Assembly: GCA_963971535.1 (NCBI GenBank)
Contig: OZ020585.1
Span: forward strand, 27,336,193 to 27,400,192
DNA from: Notolepis coatsorum
Lineage: Eukaryota > Chordata > Actinopteri > Aulopiformes > Paralepididae
DNA: 64,000 nt
Direction: 5' to 3'
The number at the start of each line of letters is the position of its first letter. Position 1 is the stretch's first letter. The notes under the pieces were generated by a model. That model searched no databases and was not told the origin of the DNA. It saw only the letters and a program-made list of their open reading frames with translations. Below, in pieces: positions 46,051 through 55,305 of the stretch. Made by a program: the position numbers and the translations under genes.

Positions 46051-46215
46051 ATCACGTGGCATCGAACACTTCCCATGTGATTCACATGATTACACACGTG
46101 ATTGATTTCAACATGTGGAAGTGAAACGTTTCATGTGATGCCATGAGAATCATGTGAAATAATTACATTATTTGACTAACATGTCAATCACAAGTGTTTT
46201 CCGAAAACACGTGGG
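46030..46215. promoter_or_regulatory. Cluster of E-box-like CANNTG sites (CACGTG/CATGTG)
   Basis: Within about 180 bases there are many CATGTGA, TCACATGA and CACGTG words (for example ATCACGTGGC near 46050, ACACGTGATTG near 46095, TTTCATGTGATG near 46130). The palindromic words may be satellite-like duplication rather than selection. Confidence 0.35.
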
Positions 46216-46480
46216 AAAAGCATCTAGCTGCGCAGTGAGACAGTCTTGAGATAGTGTTGTCTTCAGCTGAGCAGTGAGTCTTGAGATAGTGTTTAGTCTT
46301 CAGCTGAGCAGTGAGTCTTGAGTGTTTAGTCTTCAGCTGAGCAGTGAGTCTTGAGATAGTGTTTGTCTTCAGCTGAGCAGTGAGTCTTGAGATAGTGTTT
46401 AGTCTTCAGCTGAGCAGTGAGTCTTGATAGTGTTTAGTCTCTAGCTGAGCAGTGAGAGACAGAGACACAGAGTCTTGAGA
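46215..46480. repeat. 'TCTTGAGATAGTGTTTAGTCTTCAGCTGAGCAGTGAG' minisatellite, left part
   Basis: About six units of roughly 37 bases, with length variants, built from TCTTGAGATAGTGTTTAGTC and TTCAGCTGAGCAGTGAG. It is interrupted at 46481 by a hAT-like element and resumes at 47926. Confidence 0.92.
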
Positions 46481-46880
46481 TAGGGGTGCATGTATCGGTC
46501 GGGTATCGGTATCGGCCGATAAGTGCCTTGTTGACTGCAATCGGCCTATAAGCTCGAATGTGCCGATGGCAGTAGCCGATAAATATCCATCAATTTGTTC
46601 AGTCGCATCGCGACCTGCACAACGCCGCCCCCGGCCCACACACAAGCTACTGCATCAAAGTTACTACTTATGATTAACAAATGCATTCGTTTTGTGGGAT
46701 TAACGTTATATAGTTAGTGTTACACGTTCAATAACATCAGCATATTATTTACCCGAACGTAGCAAGCTCGTTCATACTAGCTCAGTTCCTTCCGTTGCTC
46801 ATAGAGCCCTGAGTTTTACCCATTCTGCAATCTGTTAATAAAGTTTTCAATCAGACACATGTATAGAAAGGCTTTGTTTT

Positions 46881-47360
46881 TAGGGCGGCTACGTGGCATA
46901 GTGGGCAAGGCGCTCGCCACTAATGCGGAGACGCTGGGATCGCCTGTTCGATCCCAGCGCTCCACATTGCTTTCAGTTTAGCTGGTCGTCCATACTAATA
47001 CACATTGGCCGTATTAGGGGGTGGGAAACTGATGGGTGGGGATCGGGCGTTGTGGACAGCGACTCCTACAGGTCGGTTGGTGCGCCTGCGCAGTAGAATC
47101 AGGAAGTGTCAGGGGGCAGCGTGAGCCTCCCACGCGTTACTCCTCGCCACCGAGAGATCGAGCTGCACAGGTGAAAAGATGCGACTGCTGTTACCTCAAG
47201 TACCGGAGGGGACTTGTGCTATGTATGACTTAGTCCACATTGTAGCCGGCTTGTGGGAGGCAAGAAACAACGTTCGTGACAGGGGAGGGTTGAATTGGAT
47301 GATACGAAATTGGGATGGGAGAAAAATATAGAAAATGGGAGAAAAAGTGGATCAAAAAAA
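46881..47360 (+). mobile_element. tRNA-derived SINE, copy 3 (plus)
   Basis: Flanked by AGAAAGGCTTTGTTTT at 46865-46880 and 47361-47376. The head GGCGGCTACGTGGCATAGTG has an A box and the B box is close to GTTCGATCCC. The body block CAGCGACTCCTACAGGTCGG and the tail GAGAAAAAGTGGATCAAAAA are present. Confidence 0.93.
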
Positions 47361-47632
47361 AGAAAGGCTTTGTTTTATTATAACATTCGTTGCAGTAAAA
47401 TCATTATGCCTCATTTAGTCATCCTGCGGAGCTAAAAGCTAAACGTCGGCCGCACCGTGTTGTTGTTGAAAACCTCTCGTCAAAATCGATGGCGGACAAA
47501 AGCGGAAGTAAAAAATGTATGCGCTTGCCGATTGGTGGTAACAGCAGAGGCGGGTGCAAGCGGTGTGTGACGTAATTGGCAGAATCGACTGTCAATCAAA
47601 ATTTCATTGGTTGAGAGCTCTGGTTGAGACAA

Positions 47633-47712
47633 GTATCCAGCTGCAGCCCGGTAGACCATACTGGGAGAACTAGTATCTAGCTGCAGCCCGGCAGACCATA
47701 CTGGGAGAGAGA
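47633..47712. repeat. 42-bp tandem duplication
   Basis: Two units containing AGCTGCAGCCCGGTAGACCA / AGCTGCAGCCCGGCAGACCA and TACTGGGAGA, inside the hAT-like element. Confidence 0.9.
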
Positions 47713-47925
47713 TAGTGCTATTTCTTGATGTTTCCTTTTTTTAAGTAAGTAAAGAGGCCTATGTTCATATCGGTGAGCACAATTTGTAACACAAATATAC
47801 AGTAGTTTCATTAAAAAAAATATCAAAAAAAAATGTTTTGCCACAAATATCGGTATCAGCCGATTGCGTTAGTTGAACAATCGGTATCGGTATCAGTGGC
47901 AAATTTTCATATCGGTACATCCCTA

Positions 47926-48060
47926 TCTTGAGATAGTGTTTAGCTGAGCAGAGAGACAGTCTTGAGATAGTGTTTAGTCTTTAGCTAAGCAGAGAGACAG
48001 AGAGACACAGCCAGAGTCTTGAGGTAGTGTTTAGTCTCTAGCTGAGCTGCGAGCATGGCC
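47926..48060. repeat. Minisatellite, right part after the hAT-like insertion
   Basis: About three more units of TCTTGAGATAGTGTTTAG with GCAGAGAGACAG variants. A stray TCTTGAGATAGTGTTTTATG occurs later at 48460. Confidence 0.88.
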
Positions 48061-48541
48061 CTGATGCAAGAGGAGACAGAGGTTAGGAGTGTAAAGATGG
48101 CAGTGAGGAAGAGCGGGATCCTGAACAGAGGAGAAGAGGGAGGAGGTGCAACATTAGACGAGACAGCTTGTCCTGTGCAGCATCAGCGGTCCTCAGCCTC
48201 GTGTCATTTGTCATTTCATTTGCAGATGCCTCGTGTGCCACGGGCCGAGACATGCATCCTGCTGCACCGCTTCAGAGGAGGAGAAATGACCCCAGAGAAG
48301 AAGGGGGGGGGGTGCAGAGGAGGAGGGAGGGGGGCACTAGTGAAAAAGGAGATAGTAAGACGGAAGGGGAAAAAGGAGAGGGAGAGTAAGAGAAATATGG
48401 AAAAATTAAGAGAACACTGGTGTGAGAGACATGTAGAGAAAGAGAGTCATGGAGAGAGTCTTGAGATAGTGTTTTATGTTCTTTCGGACCGTGAACCAGT
48501 CAACCCTGGACTTGTCTTACAGGTCCTTGTCACTCACAGTC

Positions 48542-48579
<38 letters not shown>

Positions 48580-49260
48580 ACATCTGCTCTGGCCTCTGTC
48601 ACACCGCGGCGGCTGGGGGCATCTGTCACAGATGTTCTCAGCAAGGACCTCAGTTCCTCTACCCTTGGGAGGGATCAGACCCGCGGTTCACGGAGAGAGA
48701 GGCAGAAAATCTGTTCTTTTTCTATTTAACAGACGAGTGGATCCATATCTAGCGGCTCGTTACGTTACACACCCCCCCCCCCCCCCCGAATAGATTTCCT
48801 TATCCTAGACACGATTCCTCCTGGACATAGAAGGTCCATTCAGAGACGTACTTTAAGTGAGAGTATATGTGAGTCACTGTCTGCACATACAGTATGTATG
48901 TGGATGTCAGAGAGAGAGAATATATCTGTGAATGTTAGGAGATGGAATGCAAGAATTTTTTTTAATATGTATGCGTGTGACATTCAGGGGATCCCAGTTT
49001 GCCTGCTGGCCATTAATAAACATGATCATGAATGTTTAATCTCCCCATCAGCAGGGTGGCAGGGGAACCCATGTGGGCGATATTGCCTAGGTGACACTCG
49101 CACACACTCATGGATACACGCACTCTTGGGACACAGACGACAGATTGGAGCGACTACGGGGGGGCGTTTGATGCTCTCCATACGGGGTTAACTTGTGAGG
49201 AGGACATTTTAGCTTTTAACCACACGTGTGTGGAGAGAAAGATAAGAATGTTAGATACGC
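48061..49260. other. Single-copy DNA, no supported gene
   Basis: A 224-codon frame at 48055-48729 covers purine-rich DNA, G10 (48303-48312) and a CT run (48547-48575). Its composition (Arg/Lys/Glu/Gly, then Ser-Leu repeats) follows the simple repeats and no domain is seen. C16 sits at 48772-48787. Confidence 0.4.
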
Positions 49261-49267
49261 TTGCAAC

Positions 49268-49640
49268 TAGGAATGGGTACCTTTCACATTTGAACCGATA
49301 CGGTACCGGTACCTGTGAATCGATACCGGTACCCAACGGTACCTTTTTTCTGTACTTTAGTCTAAACTTTTTTTATTTACCTACCTCAGTCGTGAAAAAA
49401 AATATCCTAACTTCAAATAACTACAATTTCGACCGTTTTCGGCTTGCCATTGCTCCAACTGCTTTGTTGTTGAATCAAGTCAAATCCTAGGTAAGCATAT
49501 ATTGTGCGTGTGAACGTTGACATGAAAAAAAAAAAAGGTAAAAAAAAAAAAAAATTGTATCTCACTTGAATCGATACTCGGTAGTACAGACGTGTTTCGG
49601 TTCGGTACCTCAAAAGAACCGAATTCGGTACCCATCCCTA
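49268..49640. mobile_element. hAT-like MITE, 'GGGATGGGTACC' family, copy 1
   Basis: The ends TAGGAATGGGTACC and GGTACCCATCCCTA are inverted repeats with several GGTACCGG/CGGTACC words inside. The interior block GCCATTGCTCCAACTGCTTT matches the reverse complement of copy 2 at 53772. The target duplication is unclear; only GCAAC is shared a few bases beyond the right end. Confidence 0.85.
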
Positions 49641-50545
49641 CCCTACATCCCTACGCAACTGAATTGATCACATGAACCGGACCTTGTCTCCCTGGCCCTC
49701 AGCTACATGAGTGTGTTCTGTGTGTCAGCCAATCATTGATCCAAACATAAACAAATGTGTAGCCCCACAAAATTAAGAAATGGGAACGGAGACAGGTTTT
49801 TCATCCTGTAGTTGATTGAGTTGACAAGCTCTTGATACCAACGCTAGACATCAGGTATTTATGAGTTTTTTATTCATCTTTCTGCTGTATTTTGTGCCTA
49901 TAAAATGGTTTGTTGACATTGGATTAAAACAGATATATTGTGATTTATGGTTATTGGAAGCTTATGTTCCCATTTACAGACCAAACTTGACAAGAATGTA
50001 CGTGAATATTATCCCATGTTACGGTGACACTGACTGTGATGGTAAAAGAAAAAAATGTGGGCTGTCAAAGTTAATGCTTTAACTTGAGATTAGTTTAAAT
50101 TATTTAAAGCATTAAAATAAATGTATCTAGATTAATCTATGGAGTGAAAAATCTTCAACGTTCTGAACTTTCAGCAGTATATTTGCTTGTTCTTTTTTTG
50201 CATCGACTCATGCACCTTTTTGAAAATCATCTGGCATGAAGATGGAACACATTTTTGTTGTTAATATGATTTATATTACTGGTAGTTCATACAAGACATT
50301 ATCGTCCTCTAAGCCAATCTGCACTTTAACATAGGCCTGGGTTGTTTTTATTTCGGTTAGCGCCACGGATATAAGAAAGAGGTCTAGCTGAGTCAATGTT
50401 GATGGTTTTGTTTGCATTTCACAGGACAGAAATTGTATTCAAAGAAAGCTATTAAAATAGTCTTTGAATCTAAATATATTTTCTTTGTGTTGATTTTACA
50501 TTAATTCCATGATTTTACTCAAGTAAATATCTGTAACAAGCTTCG
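49641..50545. other. AT-rich DNA with a possible hAT fragment
   Basis: GGCTGTCAAAGTTAATGC at about 50056 resembles the start of a known vertebrate hAT group (CTGTCAAAGTTAACGC-type). The right end is not identified. Otherwise no gene. Confidence 0.4.
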
Positions 50546-50548
50546 GTC

Positions 50549-50880
50549 ACACTTTGGTTGCCAACGAGATTTCTCGTCCTAACTCGCCATGCGGTGTGTG
50601 CCAATAACGAGTTCTCGTTATTTAATCGTCATTTCTTTTATTAGCGATATCCATACATTTTTCATCCATCCAGCCTGATGTTATTATTGGGAATGACTGA
50701 GCTCGAAAAGGGCAAATACCGCCCCCTATCGTCTCCGGGATGGTATTGCACATCATTGGATTGGAGTCGATGGAACTTGAATCAGAAAAAAAAACTCTGG
50801 TCCACATTTTACTTCTGGGGCATGCAACCTGATACTATTGCATTCATTGAGGGGACTGGAAGTGTAACCCAGGTTTCAGA
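50549..50880 (+). mobile_element. TTAA-family element, left end (copy 4)
   Basis: ACACTTTGGTTGCCAACGAG followed by ATTTCTCGT, then TGCCAATAACGAG-TTCTCGTT, reproduces the paired terminal palindromes. The interior CCGCCCCCTATCGTCTC and CACATTTTACTT match copy 7 at 60340-60450. The flanking TTAA has decayed and the right end is missing or unrecognised. Confidence 0.65.
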
Positions 50881-50887
50881 TTCATAA

Positions 50888-50990
50888 CTATTTAGTCATG
50901 GGAACATAAATAGTTAATGCCATTGAATAAGAACATAAATAGTTATTGCTATTATGTAAGAACATAAGTAGTTAATATTATTGGGTACCA
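50888..50990. repeat. About 33-bp tandem repeat, three units
   Basis: Built from GAACATAAATAGTTAATGCC or variants at about 50901, 50932 and 50960. Confidence 0.8.
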
Positions 50991-51654
50991 AGTCCTTTGA
51001 ATTGCGGCACTGCCCTTTAATTTACTTCATGACGCGAGATAGATATCACGACAGCCACGCCTTGCCTTACGGCAGGTGAGTCTTGCACTACGCGCAGATG
51101 AGATTATAGATTGACGGAGACTGACGCAGCTGAATGCTGCTGGATACTGAAATGAACCAGCGAGACGAAATAGCATGATAAAAACAGTTATCAACCAGTT
51201 ATAAAAGATTCCCCCAGTTGCAAAACCGAAGAAGCGTTGCAGTTAAAGTAACCTGCGGTTTTGGCCAGGTTTTTAGGTTCCCCCAGAACCCCGTTCCACC
51301 CTGTGAGCAGTTCCAGCCCACCCATCACCACGTGTGCCCACGCGTGACGAGGCGGTGTGCCGGACCGATACAAGATGGCGAGCCAACCCACTGAACCTCT
51401 GATATAGCTCAAGGCTAATGCCAGCCTGATTCGAATACCCCTGTTGCTCAACTCCTGTTACCTCAACAGTCCGGTAGGATTGAACTGATTGAACTTGAAT
51501 CATAAGAACTTCCACGGATTGAACTGACCTATATCCTTTTCTGATACACAAACTGATTGAACGAGAATACAAGGACATTCCAAGGGCTTCGACCTCGTTC
51601 ACCTTTTGTTATTTTGATATTGTATTTTGTATTTGATTTGATTTAATTTGATAT

Positions 51655-51835
51655 ATGGGTACTGATATTTCTCCTATAAGGGAGACTTAAAGGGTAATTA
51701 CACCCAGTAAGGTACTTGAACCACTGATATTCTCCTATAAGAAGGGAGACTTAAAGGGTAAATACACCCAGTAAGATACCTGAACTACTGATGTTCTCTT
51801 GTAAAGAGGACGAGTTAAAGGGTCAATGTACTTGA
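51655..51835. repeat. About 62-bp tandem repeat, three units
   Basis: Each unit has TACTGATATT(T)CTCCTATAA, GGAGACTTAAAGGGTAA and ACACCCAGTAAG. The third unit is diverged. Confidence 0.85.
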
Positions 51836-52151
51836 CATCGAACTAACCCTCCTTAGAGGGAGGTTACTGAAAGAACCTAAGGGGCCTTTCTCACTCACCA
51901 ATCAGGGTCTAATCAGCGCCCCCGGGGACGGGGGACGGGGGACGGGGTGTTCTCACTCAGACGGACACACCCCTTTTGGGTGCGAAGCGGCGCTGATTCG
52001 TTTTACCCGCCGCTGAACCTGGGACGCTTGAAATAGGTGGTCTCGGGTGCGGGCCAGTGGGAGCAGGGGGCGTGGTTTTGCGAGCTTGTACCAAAACACG
52101 GACGTGGCTTGTTGCTGACACAACGTCATAACTATTCGACCAAGAAGAAAC

Positions 52152-52562
52152 ATGACTAGCAAAGGGTCACTGTGGTCGGCTGCCGAAATTGAATGTTTGC
52201 TGGCATTTTGGGCTGACGAGAGCATTCAGCAACAGCTGGGCAAGACGCATAGAAATGCGGATATTTATGGGAAATTTGCCGATCATCTGGCTGTGCATGG
52301 ATTCGTCAGATCGGTCGAGCAATGTCGAGCGAAAGTAAAGAAGATGAGGCTGCAGTACTTAAAAGTACGTGATGTGGTGCGCAAATCCGGCAGCTCGTCT
52401 GATGAGGACAAATTTCCGTGGTACGAGGCAATGGACAACATACTCAGCAGCAAACCGTCCAGTGACCCCTCCGTTGTTCAGTCAAAACCACCAACAACGG
52501 AGGTGGAGAACACGCCACCGGTGCCCGACCAACCATCGAGTCCATGCGAGTACAAAGTTTAG
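52152..52562 (+). CDS. Myb/SANT-like (trihelix) DNA-binding domain protein, first exon of a transposon accessory gene
   Basis: 136 residues from an ATG 10 bases after a CAAGAAGAAAC context. Residues 6-90 form a Myb/SANT-like trihelix domain: 'LWSAAEIECLLAFWADESIQ' with its tryptophans, 'NADIYGKFADHL', 'SVEQCRAKVKKMRLQYLKV', then 'FPWYEAMDNIL'. Such proteins are encoded by PIF/Harbinger elements and bind their ends (family knowledge). The tail is Ser/Pro/Thr-rich. The frame runs to a stop at 52560-52562, but by comparison with the duplicated exon an ancestral splice donor lay at about 52546, where GT has become GC (GCGAGT). The mature protein was probably longer, continuing into 53232-53596. 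Confidence 0.72.
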   Translation: MTSKGSLWSAAEIECLLAFWADESIQQQLGKTHRNADIYGKFADHLAVHGFVRSVEQCRAKVKKMRLQYLKVRDVVRKSGSSSDEDKFPWYEAMDNILSSKPSSDPSVVQSKPPTTEVENTPPVPDQPSSPCEYKV

Positions 52563-53262
52563 CAATTATATTCATCTATATTTCATGATGTAAACAAGAC
52601 TAACGTTTTTTCTCTGGTCTGCATCCCCTTAACAATTGTGTGTTGAGCCGTACTGTATTGTACCCATTCTGCAATCTGTTAATAACGTTTTCAATCAATG
52701 CAAGGTTACTGTATTTCATTCTGTTCTACATGGCAGTGATTAGACTGCATAGATGTTATGTAGTTGGTTTTATACAAATACACTAACTGCCCACATAGTC
52801 AACAAAAAGTGATATTTTGGTTGTAGCCTGCCTTCAATAAATTTTATATTTTTGCTTGCATACCTACAGGCGTTTCAGATGGCCCAAGTCCAGACAACCA
52901 GCGCAAGAGAAGTCGACTGCTGGAGACAGTCGACTGCTGGTGAGACGTTAGTCCTTCCGCCAACCTGCTAATCGGTAAGTACAAAGTTTTAGCAATTATA
53001 TTCATCTATATTCTCATGCCTTCAGTGTCTGCCTGGTCAGTCTGCGGCCAAAACCTGTGTTTTAGCATTATGCAAAGTTACTGTATTTCATTCTGTTCTA
53101 CAGGGCAGTGATTAGACTGCATAGATGTTATGTAGTTGGTTTAATACAATACACTAACTGCCCACAAAAAGTGATATTTTGGTTGTAGCCTGCCTTCAAT
53201 TAATTTTATATTTTTGCTTGCATACCTACAGGCGTTTCAGATGGCCCAAGTCCCAACACCCG
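52550..53262 (+). repeat. Tandem duplication of intron plus acceptor and exon start inside the Harbinger-like element
   Basis: The segment from GTACAAAGTTTAGCAATTAT to GCGTTTCAGATGGCCCAAGT is present twice (about 52550-52891 and 52978-53252). Shared blocks are CTGTATTTCATTCTGTTCTA, TGATATTTTGGTTGTAGCCT and TTGCTTGCATACCTACAG. Only the first copy has the AATCTGTTAATAACG stretch (52666-52690). Confidence 0.9.
52870..52974 (+). pseudogene. Duplicated exon copy with early stop and intact donor
   Basis: Acceptor CTACAG|GCGTTTCAG; reads 'VSDGPSPDNQRKRSRLLE' then a TGA within about 70 bases. A small internal duplication of GTCGACTGCTGG precedes the stop. Ends at a full donor ATCG|GTAAGT. Confidence 0.6.
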
Positions 53263-53770
53263 GCGGAAGAAAACTGCTGATGAAAGAGACACTGTGGTTG
53301 CCTTTATGGACCTGACCAATAAGCGACGCCTGGATTTCTCCCAAGAAGAGGAGCTGCGTTCACAGCGAGACAATCACAGTTTGAACTTGAGAGCAGAGCG
53401 AGAGGCACAGCAGCGCGAGGACCAGTGGAAGCGAGAGGTCGAGCGAGAGGACCTCAGAGATGAGCGAGAGAGCGGACCGCAGAGCAGAGCAAGAGAGCGC
53501 GCGAGCGGACCGCAGAGCAAGAGAGCGCGCGAGCGGACCGCAGAGCAGAGCAAGAGAGCGCGCGAGCGGACCGCAGAGCAGAGCGAGAGAGCGTGAACTT
53601 CATGAAAATGATGTTCAGTATGTTCGAATCGCAGAGCACGGCACACCCACAGCCTCCTGCGAACTATCCTGCCCCTCAAAATTATTACCAACACACTGCC
53701 CATGAGGAAACACCACAGAACTTTGGAGAACAGCTCAGAGCTGCAGAGCCTGAAAATGACACAACATCTA
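53232..53770 (+). pseudogene. C-terminal exon of the accessory gene: charged coiled-coil region with a frameshifted repeat
   Basis: After the acceptor CTACAG the frame reads 'VSDGPSPNTRRKKTADERD', 'FMDLTNKRRLDFSQEEELR' and a Glu/Arg-rich stretch likely to form a coiled coil. At 53470-53590 a repeat containing GAGCGGACCGCAGAGCA has units of 33, 28 and 33 bases; the 28-base unit shifts the frame, giving a stop at 53594-53596. In the shifted frame the natural ending continues: 'NFMKMMFSMFESQS', then a Pro/Gln/Tyr-rich tail to about 53770. It is therefore probably inactivated. Confidence 0.65.
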
Positions 53771-53771
53771 C

Positions 53772-54113
53772 TAGGGATGGGTACCGAACGAAACACGTCG
53801 GTACTACCGAGTATCGAATCAAGTGAGATACCGGGGGGGGGGGGGGGGGGGATTACGTTTTTTTTTTTTTACTTTTTTCTTTTCAGGTGAACGTTCACAC
53901 GCACAATATATGCTTACCTAGGATTTGACTTGATTCAACAACAAAGCAGTCGGAGCAATGGCAAGCCGAAAACTGTCAAAATTGTAGTTATTTGAAGTTT
54001 GGATTTTTTTTCACGACTGAGGTAGGTAAATAAAATTTCTTGAGACTAAAGTACAGAAAAAAGGTACCGTTGGGTACCGGTACCGGTTCAAATGTGAAAG
54101 GTACCCATCCCTA
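53772..54113. mobile_element. hAT-like MITE, 'GGGATGGGTACC' family, copy 2
   Basis: The ends TAGGGATGGGTACC and GGTACCCATCCCTA are perfect inverted repeats. The 8-bp duplications ACATCTAC (53764-53771) and CCATCTAC (54114-54121) differ at one base. It contains a G19 run (53833-53851) and lies in opposite orientation to copy 1 at 49268. Confidence 0.93.
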
Positions 54114-54194
54114 CCATCTACACCACCATCCTATCACAGGCTCAGATGATTTTAATACTTTTAATGTGAGGTGTGTTAACACTGTTTGAGAGGG

Positions 54195-54409
54195 CCAAAT
54201 GCCATCTCCACACGCAGGAGTTGCACAGTATTTTTTTCCAAATGCCCTCTCCACGCGCAGGAGTTGCACAGTATTTTTTTCCAAATGCCCTCTCCACACG
54301 CAGGAGTTGCACAGTATTTTTTTCCAAATGCCCTCTCCACGCGCAGGAGTTGCACAGTATTTTTTTCCAAATGCCCTCTCCACGCGCAGGAGTTGCACAG
54401 TATTTTTTT
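54195..54409. repeat. 43-bp satellite, five units
   Basis: CCAAATGCC starts recur at 54195, 54238, 54281, 54324 and 54367, each unit ending CAGTATTTTTTT. Units alternate ACACGC/ACGCGC at one CpG. Direct copies of TTTAATGTGAGGTGTGTTAA flank the array (about 54160 and 54427). Confidence 0.95.
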
Positions 54410-55305
54410 TTTACCCTACTTTAAAGTTTAATGTGAGGTGTGTTAACACTGTTTTTGAGAGAGCCAGTATTTATTTACCCTACTTTTCATTTAAGGTGTT
54501 TTTTTTTTGTGAACAGTTGTCTTTTTAAAGTTTGATTAAAACATTACCGTTATTAACCAGTATTTTGTCTTGTTTCTGTTCGAAACCAATAAGGTCCACA
54601 CACTGAATCTTGGATAGTAGTTAGTAGTGAGACAGTACCCAGGCAGTTTGGAAGCACATAACTTTTTGACCGTAGTCCATGATTCTAGTTCGGTCTATAT
54701 ATCCTATGAAGAATGATGTTGTACTTTGTGACTGCCTAAAGAAACTAAAGAACCTTCAAACAGTATTCTGGAGTCCGTGAGTGTGTACATCACATCACAT
54801 CATCACATCATAATTAAATTGTGGATACAGATTGGTATTAGCCATTGGACACGGGTCTGAAACCTTTTTAGTCTAAAGTCTAAAGAAGCTATATGTCAAT
54901 TTCTTCTCTGTGGTTCAGTAAAAAGCTATCCGGCTGTCAGCTAGCCAAGCTGTTGGCCAAAAACAGTTTTAAGCTAGCTTCCAAAAGAGTAGACACATGA
55001 TCATGAAGGTCTCCATTGCGTCTCTTGATCTGTGTATGAAATCAACTTGTCTGTGTTATTGAACGACTTGTCGCGTACTAGATGACGCAAGTATACCCTT
55101 GTGTTCATTGGCTCATAGGCGACAGCAAAAACCAACTAGGCGCACACACGCCACCTGCTGTATCGGAGTGTTGCTCTCCACAATTGTGCTGGGAGCGCAC
55201 CAAGACGAAGTGTGTACACAAACTAGAGGGGGGAGAGGGGGGGAGTTCGCATCAGATCTCGGAACGGACCAGAACGGAACCGAATGGGTGAGTGAGAAAG
55301 GCCCC

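Larger units (their letters stand above)
46481..47925. mobile_element. hAT-like element, 1445 bp, carrying a nested SINE
   Basis: The ends TAGGGGTGCATGTATCGG and ATATCGGTACATCCCTA are imperfect inverted repeats with subterminal GGTATCGG words. TCTTGAGA stands on both sides (46473-46480, 47926-47933), but because that word is part of the surrounding minisatellite the duplication is ambiguous. The interior shares a core with 35636-36647 and with 62.9-63.4 kb. Between 46816 and 46857 it has an AATAAAG 3'UTR-like stretch that also occurs in the Harbinger-like element. No transposase frame. Confidence 0.85.
51881..55305 (+). mobile_element. PIF/Harbinger-like element (3.4 kb) with a Myb/SANT-like gene and no visible transposase
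   Basis: GGGGCCTTTCTCACTCACC at the left is the inverse of GGTGAGTGAGAAAGGCCCC at the right, with one extra base step. It is flanked by TAA (51878-51880) and TTA (55306-55308), one mismatch from a 3-bp duplication. The terminal regions match the smaller element at 17682-18632. Inside are a Myb/SANT-like exon, a duplicated exon, a glutamate/arginine-rich exon, a nested hAT-like MITE (53772-54113) and a 43-bp satellite. Autonomous Harbinger elements also carry a DDE transposase; none is seen on either strand. Confidence 0.8.

Noticed and set aside
46473-46480. Firm target-site duplication TCTTGAGA for the hAT-like element
   Set aside because: The word is part of the surrounding minisatellite unit, so identity on both sides is expected even without duplication.
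48055-48729. 224-codon frame
   Set aside because: It follows purine-rich and CT-repeat DNA; no recognisable domain, and it starts within a minisatellite.
49861-50082. 73-codon hydrophobic frame considered as a small membrane protein
   Set aside because: AT-rich DNA gives hydrophobic frames by chance; no start context, homology or neighbours support it.
54111-54431. Repetitive frames such as 'FQMPSPRAGVAQYFF'
   Set aside because: They are translations of the 43-bp satellite in several frames on both strands.
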